A stretch of DNA of 64,000 bases, taken from NCBI GenBank assembly GCA_964563135.1, contig CAZLWV010000007.1:1-64000 (forward strand), written 5' to 3'. The notes beneath the pieces are model-generated. The model made no database searches. It saw only the letters and a list, made by a program, of their open reading frames with translations, and was not told where the DNA came from. The translations under genes and the position numbers were made by a program. The stretch comes from JAAYAY01 sp964563135 (GTDB taxonomy: Bacteria > Planctomycetota > Planctomycetia > Pirellulales > Thermoguttaceae). Below, one piece after another: positions 1-8,691 of the stretch. Numbering within the stretch: position 1 is the first letter of the stretch; each line of letters begins with the position of its first letter.

Positions 1-236
1 TGGCCCTGCAACTGGCCGAGCGGGCCTGCGGACTGATCGAGCGCGCGGATCGCGTTTCGGTCGCCGCAGTCATGGTCAAGGCCGAAGTTCACGCCCAGGC
101 AGGGCGGACCGGGAAAACGGTCGCCGCCGTCGAGGAAGCGATTTCCCTTGCCCGGGCAGCCGGGGAGACAGAACTCGCCGAAGAGCTTCGACTCCGGTTG
201 ACCCGCTATCAGAATACCCCCGATTCCCTTCCCTGA
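1..236 (+). CDS. TPR-type protein, C-terminal end only (partial)
   Basis: An open frame enters from the left edge and ends at a TGA at 234-236. The roughly 77 visible residues form Ala/Glu-rich amphipathic helices (for example VAAVEEAISLARAAGE) like the last repeat of a tetratricopeptide protein. The tail closely resembles the C-terminus of the next gene (GRFDKAVATAEQAL and following), so the two are probably tandem paralogues. The next gene starts 35 bp downstream on the same strand, which suggests co-transcription. The N-terminal part is outside the window, so membrane segments or other domains cannot be judged. Confidence 0.7.
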   Translation, partial: ALQLAERACGLIERADRVSVAAVMVKAEVHAQAGRTGKTVAAVEEAISLARAAGETELAEELRLRLTRYQNTPDSLP

Positions 237-270
237 GGAGCGGGAGACTCCCTCCAAGGACATCTTCTGT

Positions 271-2232
271 ATGCTCAATTGCCCAACTGCCGAGGGTGGT
301 GCTGTCCGCCGAAGAGTCGCCCGACGACCAGCCGTGATCGCCGCACTGGCCCTGGCCTATCTGGTCGCCGCGGTCTTCTTCCCGATCCTGGGATTCGAGT
401 TCGTCAACATCGATGTCGAAGAGCAGGTGATTCACAATCCGTATATCCGGGGCCTGACGGGCGAGAATCTCAGGCACATCCTCACGTCGCGGTGCATCCA
501 CAGCTACTATCCGGTACGCACCTTGAGCTTCGCCCTCGACTATCAGATCTGGGGACTGAATCCCCTGGGGTTCAAGCTCACCAACGCCCTGATCCACCTG
601 GCCAATGTTCTGCTGCTCTTCTGGCTGATCCTGAGACTCTTCCAGTCGCCGGTCCTATCCGGCGGATCTCATCCCACGTGGAAAGAAGTGCTCATCGCGG
701 CCTTTTCCGCCGCCATTTTTGCGGTCCATCCGGTAGTGGTCGAGCCTGTCACGTGGGTGGCAGGGCGGGAAGAGCTGTTGATGACTCTGGGGGCGCTGGG
801 CTGCATCCACTTCCATCTCTCCGCCCGACGGCTGGCCGAGCAGGGCCGGTCGACCACGGCCGTCGTGGCCTTCCACACCTGCGCGGCAGTCTGCTGCGCC
901 TGGGCCTGCTTGAGCAACGCCGTGGCGGCAGCGATCCCGCTGTTGATCGTAACATGGGACGCATTGACCCTCTCACGGCCCCGTTTCTGGAAGATCCTCG
1001 CCGGATCACTCGCACTCTGGATCATCGCCGCAGCCACCGTGGTGATCAAGAAGCTGGGATCCGATCCGCGGGCAACCGGTTTCCAGCCTGAACTGTTCTC
1101 GGCCGAATGGGTGGCACTGATCTTGAGTACGTATTGGGTGAATCTGCAAACGCTGGCCTGGCCCACGAACCTGACCATTTCCTATTCGCGGTTCAGACCG
1201 GAGGGACTGCTGGCCCCGCAGGTGGTTCTTGGAGCCCTGGCGATCGGCCTTACGGTCGCGGCCCTCTGGCGTCTCCGGCGACAGAAGCCGGTCGTCTGCG
1301 GACTGGCCTGGTTTCTCATCGCCCTGGCTCCCGCATCCCAGGTAATGGCGCACCACGTTCATCGCGCAGACCGCTTCCTCTACCTTCCGCTGGCAGGGCT
1401 GGCGCTGGCCGCGGCCGCCGGACTCAAGCCGCTCAGTGCCGCTCTCCGGGGAAAGGGACCGTGGGCCGGTGCGATGATGGCAGGTGGGGCGGGAGTGTTT
1501 GTCCTGGTGACTGTCAGCGCCAGCCAGGTTCAAACCTGGCGAAGTAGCAGGACCCTTTGGCAACACTGCCTGGAGGTGGACCCCAACAACGCCACGGCCC
1601 ACGATCTGTTTGGAAAACTGCTCAAGGAACAGGGCGACTGGCAGCTCGCCGAGGAGCACTTTCGCCGAGCCATGGAACTGGACGCCGACAATCCCGACGT
1701 ATTGCAGGCCGTGGCACTCCAGATGGCGTCCTTCGAAGACCAGCGGATGCGAAACTATCCGGAAGCAATCCGCTTGGCGCGACGGGCATGTGAACTGACA
1801 AAGTGGAAAGACGTCCGCCATCGACACACCCTGGCAACCGTCTACGCCCTCCTGGCAGCATCGCAGGCGGACCATGGCAGTTTTGCGCCGGCCATCGAAA
1901 ACTACCGCCATGCGATTCAGACGCATCCAACCCTTGCACCGGCCTTCTACAACCTTGCCCTCATCCTGGCAACCTGCCCCCAGACCTCGCTGCGGAATCC
2001 CCAGCAGGCCGTCTCTCTTGCGGAAAAGGCCTATCACCTCACGGAAGACGCCGGTGCCGAGCACGTCAGGGTGCTCCTCGACGTCTATGCCTCGGCAGGA
2101 CGGTTCGACAAGGCGGTAGCCACGGCCGAGCAGGCGCTGCAATCGGCCCGGGCTGCGGGCAATCGAGCGTTGGAGAACGAGTTTCGGGATCGACTGCAGA
2201 GCCTCCGCAGCGCACCGCGAAACCCGAACTGA
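271..2232 (+). CDS. Multi-pass membrane protein with C-terminal TPR repeats (TMTC-like)
   Basis: 653 residues. The N-terminal two thirds is hydrophobic with a first membrane segment near residues 21-41 and others around 105-125 and 215-400. The motif YYPVRTLSFALDYQIWG followed by LTNALIHLANVL is typical of bacterial proteins related to the TMTC/PMT-like membrane family. From about residue 430 the protein becomes soluble and carries several TPR units (for example NATAHDLFGKLLKEQGD and PAFYNLALILATCP). An AAGGA precedes the ATG. The likely role is an envelope scaffold or glycosyltransferase-like protein, but no catalytic residue can be named. It follows a paralogous TPR gene and ends before a strong terminator. 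Confidence 0.75.
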   Translation: MLNCPTAEGGAVRRRVARRPAVIAALALAYLVAAVFFPILGFEFVNIDVEEQVIHNPYIRGLTGENLRHILTSRCIHSYYPVRTLSFALDYQIWGLNPLGFKLTNALIHLANVLLLFWLILRLFQSPVLSGGSHPTWKEVLIAAFSAAIFAVHPVVVEPVTWVAGREELLMTLGALGCIHFHLSARRLAEQGRSTTAVVAFHTCAAVCCAWACLSNAVAAAIPLLIVTWDALTLSRPRFWKILAGSLALWIIAAATVVIKKLGSDPRATGFQPELFSAEWVALILSTYWVNLQTLAWPTNLTISYSRFRPEGLLAPQVVLGALAIGLTVAALWRLRRQKPVVCGLAWFLIALAPASQVMAHHVHRADRFLYLPLAGLALAAAAGLKPLSAALRGKGPWAGAMMAGGAGVFVLVTVSASQVQTWRSSRTLWQHCLEVDPNNATAHDLFGKLLKEQGDWQLAEEHFRRAMELDADNPDVLQAVALQMASFEDQRMRNYPEAIRLARRACELTKWKDVRHRHTLATVYALLAASQADHGSFAPAIENYRHAIQTHPTLAPAFYNLALILATCPQTSLRNPQQAVSLAEKAYHLTEDAGAEHVRVLLDVYASAGRFDKAVATAEQALQSARAAGNRALENEFRDRLQSLRSAPRNPN

Positions 2233-2307
2233 CAAGGCACGCCCCGCCTGTTCTGCGCCAAACGCCGATCGCGCGTGCTTGGCACGTGGTAATCCACGCC
2301 ACACAGA

Positions 2308-2331
2308 CCCCAGATCGAGTGGGGCTTTTTT
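2308..2331 (+). terminator. Rho-independent terminator
   Basis: A CCCCA / TGGGG stem (2308-2312 with 2320-2324) with a 7-base loop is followed by C and six T's at 2326-2331. It lies 76 bp after the stop of the TPR membrane protein and closes that transcript. Confidence 0.7.
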
Positions 2332-2929
2332 CCTGTTTACTAGCCCCCTCTTGCGTTTGTTGGAGGGGCGAAACGAACCGGTGAATATTTTCCGCAAATC
2401 GCCAGCCAGTTGCTTGACACCAGACGGGGCGGCGTCAAAATCATGTTTGCAGCGTTGTTATGGTTCGCGAAGGGGGGCAGTTTCGCTTTCATCGTCGAGT
2501 TGTATTCTGACTTTTCCCTATTCCTCTGACTGCTTTTTCGCTCGACCAACCGAACAGGCAAGTTGACCCGAACATGTCTTTCGGGGAGGGGCAGTTCAGC
2601 GAAGGCTGTGGTTTTCGCTCTTCTCCAAATTTCCGCAATGGCAACATCGGTACGGGTGTACTTGCGCCAGAAGGAATGGACGCCGGGTCAAGATGTGGTT
2701 TCGGCAGTCGGCGCGATCGACTTTCCCTGGGCTGGAGAACAAGTGACTATCGCGGGACTGGTTTGTGGCCCGTCCGGAGGGGATGCGATCTCGTCCAGGG
2801 AAATGATGCCTGGTCATGTGTCCGTTTTTTCGCATAAGGAGAGATAGAAGCTTCAGGGCGCAGGGCGGGGCGGAGTGACTCTTCTGCTGGCGGTCGTTTT
2901 CTCTTCTTCTCTTTTGGAGGTGCGGTACT
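2332..2929 (+). other. Gap upstream of the DUF1559 gene; no supported gene
   Basis: About 600 bases without a convincing coding frame. Short frames here lack ribosome sites and family features. It contains a possible promoter near 2414-2442 and the leader of the pseudopilin gene, whose ribosome site GGAGGT lies just before 2930. A leader of several hundred bases is plausible. Confidence 0.5.
2414..2442 (+). promoter_or_regulatory. Possible sigma70-type promoter
   Basis: A perfect TTGACA at 2414-2419 is followed 17 bases later by a weak -10 (AAAATC, 2437-2442). It would drive the DUF1559 gene with a leader near 480 nt. The poor -10 keeps this tentative. Confidence 0.3.
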
Positions 2930-3967
2930 ATGAGATTGCGCTTAAGAGGCGGTTTTACGCTTGTGGAATTATTGGTGGTAATTGCCATCATTGGAATCCT
3001 GATCGCCTTGCTGCTCCCTGCCGTCCAGGCCGCCCGAGAGGCCGCGCGGCGAGCACAGTGCACAAACAACCTCAAGCAGATCGGCTTGGGGATGCAGAAC
3101 TATCACGACAGTTTCAAGGTCTTTCCACCGGCAATCGTGAACAACGGGAGGACGACCTGCAGTGGCGTCGCCATCGACTGGGCCCCAACCCAGCAAGTGT
3201 TGAATACGACAGGTTGGATGCTGCTCGCCCCATTCATGGAGCAAGCGCCTCTGGCAGACCAGTACAACTTCAACCTCTGCTCGACCCCCGCCGGCGCCGT
3301 GGCTTGCCGGCCGGCGGCCGGCGTTACGGCCACGGTCAATCTCCCGGTCATTTCCACGCGGTTGGCCATGCTGGAATGCCCGTCCTCCGACAGCGTGGGC
3401 GTGCAGCGCACCAACGTCCCGGACACGACCGACAACTACTCCATGAACCGCGCCTGGCAGACAAGCTACGTCTTCTGCAGCGGGGTCTTCACCGATGCCA
3501 ACCGGGACTACAGCAGCCTCGGTAATGACGTCCGAAAGGGCGTATTCGGCAACAACGGGGCTGCCGCCATCGGCCACATCCTCGACGGCACCAGCAACAC
3601 GATTGCGGCAGGAGAGATCGTGGCAGGATCACGCCACTCAACGTCGTCCAACTACGGGCCCTGGGGACTCACCGGGACCCATACCTGCTGCTACGGACGG
3701 GTCTACTCGAACAGTTCCTCCGCAATAGCAATCACCGACGTGACCATGGGACGTGCCTTCGCCATCAACGGCATCTGGGTCAACACCGCGGGCCAGGCCG
3801 ATACCCAGGGCAGACACTACGCCTGGGTATTCAGCAGCAACCATCCCGGGGGTGCAAATTTCGTCTTCGGCGACGGCTCCTGCCATTTTCTGGGCGAAAC
3901 GATCGATCTGCTCACGTTCTGCCGTCTCGGTTACATTGCCGATCGCGAACCTGTCGGCACCTTCTGA
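2930..3967 (+). CDS. DUF1559 family type II/IV pseudopilin-like protein
   Basis: 345 residues. The N-terminus has a textbook prepilin signal: a short basic leader, cleavage expected after Gly8 (GGF), Glu at +5 of the mature protein (FTLVE), then a hydrophobic helix ending in LLPAVQAAREAARR. The NNLKQIGLGMQNYHD stretch and the C-terminal GGANFVFGDGSCHFL signature define DUF1559, a family hugely expanded in planctomycetes. A perfect GGAGGT sits 8 bases before the ATG. The protein is presumably processed by prepilin peptidase and inserted in the inner membrane as a secretion pseudopilin. Its exact partner is unknown. It is followed on the same strand by two small lipoproteins, a common arrangement in this phylum. 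Confidence 0.92.
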   Translation: MRLRLRGGFTLVELLVVIAIIGILIALLLPAVQAAREAARRAQCTNNLKQIGLGMQNYHDSFKVFPPAIVNNGRTTCSGVAIDWAPTQQVLNTTGWMLLAPFMEQAPLADQYNFNLCSTPAGAVACRPAAGVTATVNLPVISTRLAMLECPSSDSVGVQRTNVPDTTDNYSMNRAWQTSYVFCSGVFTDANRDYSSLGNDVRKGVFGNNGAAAIGHILDGTSNTIAAGEIVAGSRHSTSSNYGPWGLTGTHTCCYGRVYSNSSSAIAITDVTMGRAFAINGIWVNTAGQADTQGRHYAWVFSSNHPGGANFVFGDGSCHFLGETIDLLTFCRLGYIADREPVGTF

Positions 3968-4115
3968 TCGAGCGTCTCCGAGGGGAACAACCGATCCGGC
4001 GGGGCTGAATCGCGCTTTGGGTGCGAGGAAGCCCCGCCGCGGACGCTGTTTCCCTGCCAACACGTCTATCACATGAACGGGCCTGTCCCATTTCTGCTTT
4101 TCGGGAGTACAAACA

Positions 4116-4571
4116 ATGAAACATCGGGCATGCGTTGATATCGTGGTTCTGAGCCTTGGGCTTTGCCTCTTGGCAGGCTGCGCCAAGCCTGGACGCCAGC
4201 CGGTAAAGACGGTCGATGTCTCGGGCAAGGTCACGCTTGACGGCAAACCCCTGGAGGGAGTCGCGGTCCACTTCTCATCCACTCTAAATCACGCCGGAAC
4301 CGGCGTAACCGGGGCTGACGGCAGCTACAAACTGACCGACGGAGCCGAGCCCGGCGAGAACAAGGTGTACTTCACGGCCGTCGACAGCGTGAGCGAGGGC
4401 GATGATGCGGGCGAAGGAGACGCCGGCGACATCGGTGAGGAAGAGGCCGGTCCGAAAAAGAAAGACTCCAAGGTTCCAGCCAAGTACGCCAGCGCGGCCA
4501 GCCCCGCCATGAGCTTTACCGTGCCCGCCGAAGGAACCGCCGCTGCCAACTTCGACCTGACCAGCAAGTAG
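4116..4571 (+). CDS. Small lipoprotein with carboxypeptidase-regulatory-like domain
   Basis: 151 residues. A signal peptide ends in a lipobox LLAGC (Cys near residue 22), so the mature protein is lipid-anchored in the envelope. The body VDVSGKVTLDGKPLEGVAV followed by GVTGADGSYKLT is the beta-sandwich pattern of transthyretin-like/carboxypeptidase regulatory domains common in planctomycete lipoproteins. An acidic linker (SEGDDAGEGDAGDIGEEE, about residues 91-108) with a KKK patch is inserted before the last strands and is absent from the next, paralogous gene. It lies 149 bp after the DUF1559 gene, with which such lipoproteins habitually pair. The molecular function is unknown. Confidence 0.85.
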   Translation: MKHRACVDIVVLSLGLCLLAGCAKPGRQPVKTVDVSGKVTLDGKPLEGVAVHFSSTLNHAGTGVTGADGSYKLTDGAEPGENKVYFTAVDSVSEGDDAGEGDAGDIGEEEAGPKKKDSKVPAKYASAASPAMSFTVPAEGTAAANFDLTSK

Positions 4572-4640
4572 GTGCGAACAACCGCTGGGCGCCTTCGGCC
4601 TTCCCGCTGATCCTTGGCGCAGACCGATCCCCAGCAGCGG

Positions 4641-4672
4641 GGACTGCCGTCCGACCGGCAGTCCTCGTTCTA
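4641..4672 (+). terminator. Possible terminator hairpin between paralogues
   Basis: A perfect 8-bp inverted repeat GGACTGCC / GGCAGTCC (4641-4648, 4657-4664) with an 8-base loop is followed by a T-containing but not T-rich stretch. It lies 70 bp after the first lipoprotein and before the second. Confidence 0.45.
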
Positions 4673-4806
4673 TCTCCAGCCTGCCCAACTCCCCGGCAAC
4701 CCTCCCGGACACAGCTCCGGTCATCCAGATCGAAATCGCTCTATTGGCAAACCGTCAACCCTTCTCACCCCACTTGGGCAACACTCCAGCGCCGGCCTCC
4801 GCTGCC

Positions 4807-5259
4807 ATGATGAAGAATCCAATGCGTGTCTTCCGGAGTATTCTGATCCTTGAGTTTGCCGTTCTGGCCGGCTGCGGCAGGCCTGAACCGGAGGCACCGC
4901 GAACCGTCGCGGTCTCCGGAATCGTGACCCTCGACGGCCAACCCCTGGCCAGCGTGGCCGTCCACTTCTACCGAGACATGGATCATGTGGGAGTTGGAAT
5001 CACCGGTGCTGACGGCAGGTACCGATTGACGACCGGGGCACAACCGGGCCTGAATTCCGTGTACTTCAAGGCGGTCGAGAAAGTGGACGGCACACGCGAG
5101 GGCGACCTGCCCGACCCAGGAATGGACCAGGACGGTCGGCCCACGGCCCTGAGCTGGAAAATCCCGCAGAAGTACTCCGATGGCTCCAATCCCGCATTCA
5201 CGTTCCTTGTGACTGGCGAGGGAACCGCGGAAGCCGACTTCGCCCTGACCTGGGACTGA
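4807..5259 (+). CDS. Small lipoprotein, paralogue of the preceding gene
   Basis: 150 residues from the ATG at 4807. An in-frame TTG at 4744 would add 21 residues that spoil the signal peptide, so the ATG is preferred. The signal peptide ends FAVLAGC (lipobox), then VAVSGIVTLDGQPLASVAVHF and GVGITGADGRYRLT match the upstream lipoprotein closely, indicating tandem duplication. The acidic insert of the first copy is replaced here by VDGTREGDLPDPGMDQDGRP. It is predicted to be an envelope-anchored transthyretin-like protein of unknown role. It converges with comEC, with only 4 bp between the two stop codons. Confidence 0.85.
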   Translation: MMKNPMRVFRSILILEFAVLAGCGRPEPEAPRTVAVSGIVTLDGQPLASVAVHFYRDMDHVGVGITGADGRYRLTTGAQPGLNSVYFKAVEKVDGTREGDLPDPGMDQDGRPTALSWKIPQKYSDGSNPAFTFLVTGEGTAEADFALTWD

Positions 5260-5263
5260 GGGC

Positions 5264-7738
5264 TCAGCGACCCAGGTGCGTGCCGACATGGGCCCGCTGG
5301 CGGTCGAGCGTCACGGTGACGGCGCCCGCGTCGCCCGTGTAGAGCACTTCCGCGCCCGCCATGCGGTATGTCTGCGTCACCAACTCGGTCCGCTCATCCC
5401 GATAGCCGCTCACGACGACCCATCTGGGTGAACACCAGGCCGCCAGGCCTGGTGCGTTGGTCTTGTGGCTGCCGTGGTGCGGCGCAAGCAGAACATCGCA
5501 CGGCTTCGGCGCGGTGGCCAGCAGGGCGTCGAGCCCCGACTCGTCGACGTCGCCTGGCAGCACGATCCGCCGGCCGGCATATTCGACCGACAGCACCATG
5601 CTCCCGGCATTGTCGTGTCCGCTGAACGAACCCTCGGGCGGATGGAGCACCTCCACGATCGCATCGCCCACCCGCAACCGATCCCCGGCAACCAGGTGCG
5701 AAATCGGGATCCCCCGTCCCTCGATCGATCGCCTCAGGGCCGCCGCGGCGCCCTGCCGGTCCTCCAGAACTCCGGGCGGCGCGCAGACCGAGCCCACGGC
5801 AAATCGGCGGAGCAGTTCGGGAACGGCATTGAAGTGATCGCCATCGGCATGCGAGAGGAGAATCGCATCCAGCCGCCGGATCTTCCGCGCCCACAAACAC
5901 CCGGCAATGGCGCGGGCCCCGCCGAGCGGAGAGCCCATCTGCCCCGCGTCGCAGAGCATCACCGGCCCGCCGGGCAGTTCGACAAGGACGGCCGACCCGT
6001 GCCCTACCGACACGACCGTGCAGACAAGCCGGTCGACGGACGCCGGGCGATGACCGGCGACGGCCCCCACGAGCAGCCACACCGCCACCAGTCCCCATCC
6101 CCAAGCCCTCCACCGGTGCCGGTGCTGTGCCATCCACACGGCCGCACCCAGCAGCCCGTAGAATCCGATCAGCCACCAGTCGCCAGGCCCCGCGACCCAA
6201 ACCGGGTTTCCCGGCAATCGATGGGTTACGTCGACCATCAGTTGAATCGCATGGAACGAGACATCGCAGAACCAGGCAAAGAAAGGGGCCAGCGGAGGGA
6301 GAATCCAGCCGCTCAGGATCGTCAGGAAACCCGCCAGCAGCGAGACCGTAGCCGGAATCCACATGAGCACATTCACGACAACCGCGCCAAACGAAACCAC
6401 GTGGAATCGGCTCGCAACCAGCGGCAGCGTGACCAGCCAGACCGCCGTGGAAGCAACCGCCAAACGCAGGAGCTTGACGCCCAACCGCCGAAACATCCGC
6501 TCCGCTCGGCTACGGGATCCTGCGATGAGCCGGTCGAGCGGATCGTCGGATCGGGCGGGCAGAAACCATTGCGGGCTCACGCACATCAGCGTGGCAACCG
6601 CCAGAAACGACAGTTGCACCCCCGTGGCAAACAGGTCCAGCGGATTCAGGATTGCCACGATCAACCCCGCAGCAGCAAGCGAGTTCCAGGGGGCCGCAGG
6701 CCGCCGCTTGAGCCGTGCGAAACATAGAACGGCCACGAGAATCGTGGCACGAATCGCCGGCGGTTCAGCGTCGGTCAGCAGCGTGTATGCGGCCGTCCAG
6801 CCCACCGCGATCAGCAGGACGCTCGTCCGGGAAAGGGGCATCATCCGCAGCACCAGGAGCAGGGCTCCCGCAACGATCGCCACGTGCACTCCCGAAACCG
6901 ACAGCAAGTGAACCGTCCCGGTCTCGACAAAAGCGCTCGTCTCCTCGGAGTCGATCTCCTCGCGTGCCCCAAGCAGGATGGCCGACGCCAGTTCCGCCCG
7001 CCCCGGTGCAAGGTTCTTCCAGAGAATCCGCCTGGCATCGGTTCGCGCCCGCTCGATCCACCAGCCAACTCCATGCGTCCGTGCCGCCTCAACCACCGTC
7101 ACACATTCCGGGTGAGAGGCCCAGAGGCCGCAGAGCTGGCGCCGAGAGCGGAGATACGAGGCCTGATCGAAACCGCCCGGATTCTCGTCCGCCGACGGCT
7201 TCCTCAGCGTGCCGAACACCCGCAGGCGGTCACCGGTCTGTATGCCGAGCAACTGCCCGTCAACCGTCAGCGTCGTGCGACCGGAGACCGGCACCCAGGC
7301 CCCCCCGTCACGCAGTGCCACCGCTTCGACCAGCACCCGCGTCCGCTCGCCGACCGGCATGATCCGCATCGGATCAAATGGGGGAGAGGCGACCCGCCGC
7401 GGCCCCTTCAGGGCAACGACTTCCACACAAACGGGCTGGGGCTCGCCGACGGCAAACGTTGCCAGATTGTCGGCCGAAAACAGCAGCCACCGGCAGTGAT
7501 GCCACGCGCCGCCGATCGTGCCGATCACCAGAACCAGCGCAACCGTCGCAAAGCACTGCCTGCGAAGGGCAACCAGCAAGAGCCAGCCCAGTCCGCTCCC
7601 GCCGCCGGCCAGCGCCCATACGGCCAGGGAGACGCTGTGCCAGTGATCCAGAAGAATCCCTGCGCAGAACGCCGCCAGAACGATCATTAACGGCTGGTAA
7701 TGCGGCCTGGACGGCATCTGGCTTGCGGGGTCTTCCAT
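5264..7738 (-). CDS. comEC: ComEC/Rec2 family DNA-uptake channel
   Basis: About 824 residues from the ATG at 7738. An in-frame ATG at 7855 would add 39 residues without membrane character but has a GAGG-like site, so the start is uncertain. Order of domains: N-terminal membrane segments and a DUF4131-like beta domain, the multi-helix competence domain (LLSVSGVHVAIVAGALLLVL and following), then a C-terminal metallo-beta-lactamase-like domain with VSVGHGSAVLVELPGG, DAGQ and the signature SHADGDH. ComEC moves single-stranded DNA across the inner membrane during transformation. The length fits the family. No other competence gene is nearby, so natural transformation is possible but not shown. Confidence 0.92.
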   Translation of the reverse strand: MEDPASQMPSRPHYQPLMIVLAAFCAGILLDHWHSVSLAVWALAGGGSGLGWLLLVALRRQCFATVALVLVIGTIGGAWHHCRWLLFSADNLATFAVGEPQPVCVEVVALKGPRRVASPPFDPMRIMPVGERTRVLVEAVALRDGGAWVPVSGRTTLTVDGQLLGIQTGDRLRVFGTLRKPSADENPGGFDQASYLRSRRQLCGLWASHPECVTVVEAARTHGVGWWIERARTDARRILWKNLAPGRAELASAILLGAREEIDSEETSAFVETGTVHLLSVSGVHVAIVAGALLLVLRMMPLSRTSVLLIAVGWTAAYTLLTDAEPPAIRATILVAVLCFARLKRRPAAPWNSLAAAGLIVAILNPLDLFATGVQLSFLAVATLMCVSPQWFLPARSDDPLDRLIAGSRSRAERMFRRLGVKLLRLAVASTAVWLVTLPLVASRFHVVSFGAVVVNVLMWIPATVSLLAGFLTILSGWILPPLAPFFAWFCDVSFHAIQLMVDVTHRLPGNPVWVAGPGDWWLIGFYGLLGAAVWMAQHRHRWRAWGWGLVAVWLLVGAVAGHRPASVDRLVCTVVSVGHGSAVLVELPGGPVMLCDAGQMGSPLGGARAIAGCLWARKIRRLDAILLSHADGDHFNAVPELLRRFAVGSVCAPPGVLEDRQGAAAALRRSIEGRGIPISHLVAGDRLRVGDAIVEVLHPPEGSFSGHDNAGSMVLSVEYAGRRIVLPGDVDESGLDALLATAPKPCDVLLAPHHGSHKTNAPGLAAWCSPRWVVVSGYRDERTELVTQTYRMAGAEVLYTGDAGAVTVTLDRQRAHVGTHLGR

Positions 7739-7855
7739 CGGGGGTAGTTTCTGCGATCCGCCCCTCCCACGCAAGCCGTCCGCGATCAGGCCGCGCAAAA
7801 TGCGCTTCGCAGGGCCTGCAGCCTCCTCGCCCGTTCCCAACCACTCCAGCAGCAT

Positions 7856-8225
7856 CGCCCCTCAGCACCCCACCAGCCAATTGCCAGGCACCCCACCAGC
7901 GCGGGGGATAGCTCGAACCAGGAATTTTCCAAAAATCGGCCCAAAAGGGGCTTCCATCGATTCAATCAGGAATTGGCAGGTGCTAGAATGATCCCCCATA
8001 GTGGCGAGAAACGGTGTGAGCCCCAACTCCTGAAGTTCCTCGTTCGAAACACCCAGACAAAGCGAGTCTGGACCTGTCGTGCGGCAGTGTCAATAGGGCC
8101 ACTTGTTCTTGGGATTGTTTTCTCCCTCTAGTGTTTGACCGCACCCCTCCTTAACGAGACGGGGGCTCAAGGAGATGTGGCTGCGGTGTTTCGGTTCGTT
8201 CGTTTTTGCGTGAAGGAATGGCAAC
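7856..8225. other. Divergent intergenic region between comEC and the cold-shock gene
   Basis: About 370-490 bases, depending on the comEC start, without a credible gene. It holds a likely promoter for the cold-shock gene (7961-7989) and a small hairpin CCAGAC / GTCTGG (8053-8058, 8066-8071) in what would be its leader. Confidence 0.5.
7961..7989 (+). promoter_or_regulatory. Likely promoter of the cold-shock gene
   Basis: TTCAAT (7961-7966) and TAGAAT (7984-7989) are spaced 17 bases apart. The start would leave a leader of about 230 nt before the cold-shock ATG. Long structured leaders are known for cold-shock genes in other bacteria. The -35 is poor, so this is an inference. Confidence 0.35.
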
Positions 8226-8423
8226 ATGCCGCAGGGTACGGTCAAGAAGGTGATCGCCGACAAGGGGTTTGGTTTCATCGAGGGTGAGCGGGGAGACGTG
8301 TTCTTCCACTTCAGCGCTCTGGAGGGTGTCACCATCGAGGAACTGCAGGTTGGACAGACTGTGACGTACGAAGAAGGCAGCGGCCCCAAGGGCCCGAGGG
8401 CAGAAAACGTCCGCGTCTCGTAG
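8226..8423 (+). CDS. Cold-shock domain protein (CspA family)
   Basis: 65 residues, the normal size of a CspA-type protein. It is a single OB-fold domain with both RNA-binding motifs: KGFGFIEGE (RNP1, about residues 15-23) and DVFFHFSAL (RNP2, about 27-35), followed by LQVGQTVTYEEGSGPKGPRAENV. It binds single-stranded RNA/DNA and acts as an RNA chaperone in the cytoplasm. The gene stands alone with a long leader and a strong terminator immediately downstream, so it is probably monocistronic and regulated through its leader. Confidence 0.95.
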   Translation: MPQGTVKKVIADKGFGFIEGERGDVFFHFSALEGVTIEELQVGQTVTYEEGSGPKGPRAENVRVS

Positions 8424-8445
8424 GGCGGTATCGCTCAACAGACTA

Positions 8446-8489
8446 CGCGGTGGTCCGGAATTCTCTTCCGTGCCGCCGCGTTTTTCTTT
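8446..8489 (+). terminator. Strong Rho-independent terminator of the cold-shock gene
   Basis: An outer 8-bp stem CGCGGTGG / CCGCCGCG (8446-8453, 8473-8480, one G-T pair) encloses an inner GGAA / TTCC stem and is followed by TTTTTCTTT. Confidence 0.8.
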
Positions 8490-8691
8490 GATTGCAGCGA
8501 AAGGCATCTTCTCGCCTCCCGGCATGGAAAGCACCGCCCCGACCGAGCCCCAAACCGCAAAGGTGGTGATCGCCGCGCCTGCCCGTTCGCCGGCAGCGTG
8601 CCGCCGGTACAAGAATTCCCCCTCTGCCTTCGTACTGCCTTGCGGACCAGCCTTGCTGCAAGCTCTGTCTTGTCGGCAGCTCGGATTCGCC

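Noticed and set aside
271..1091. Long alternative-frame and antisense frames throughout the window
   Set aside because: In this GC-rich DNA they shadow real genes and have no domain motifs or ribosome sites.
2563..2847. Short frames in the gap before the DUF1559 gene
   Set aside because: Two overlapping frames compete and neither has a ribosome site or recognisable motif; the stretch is more likely a leader.
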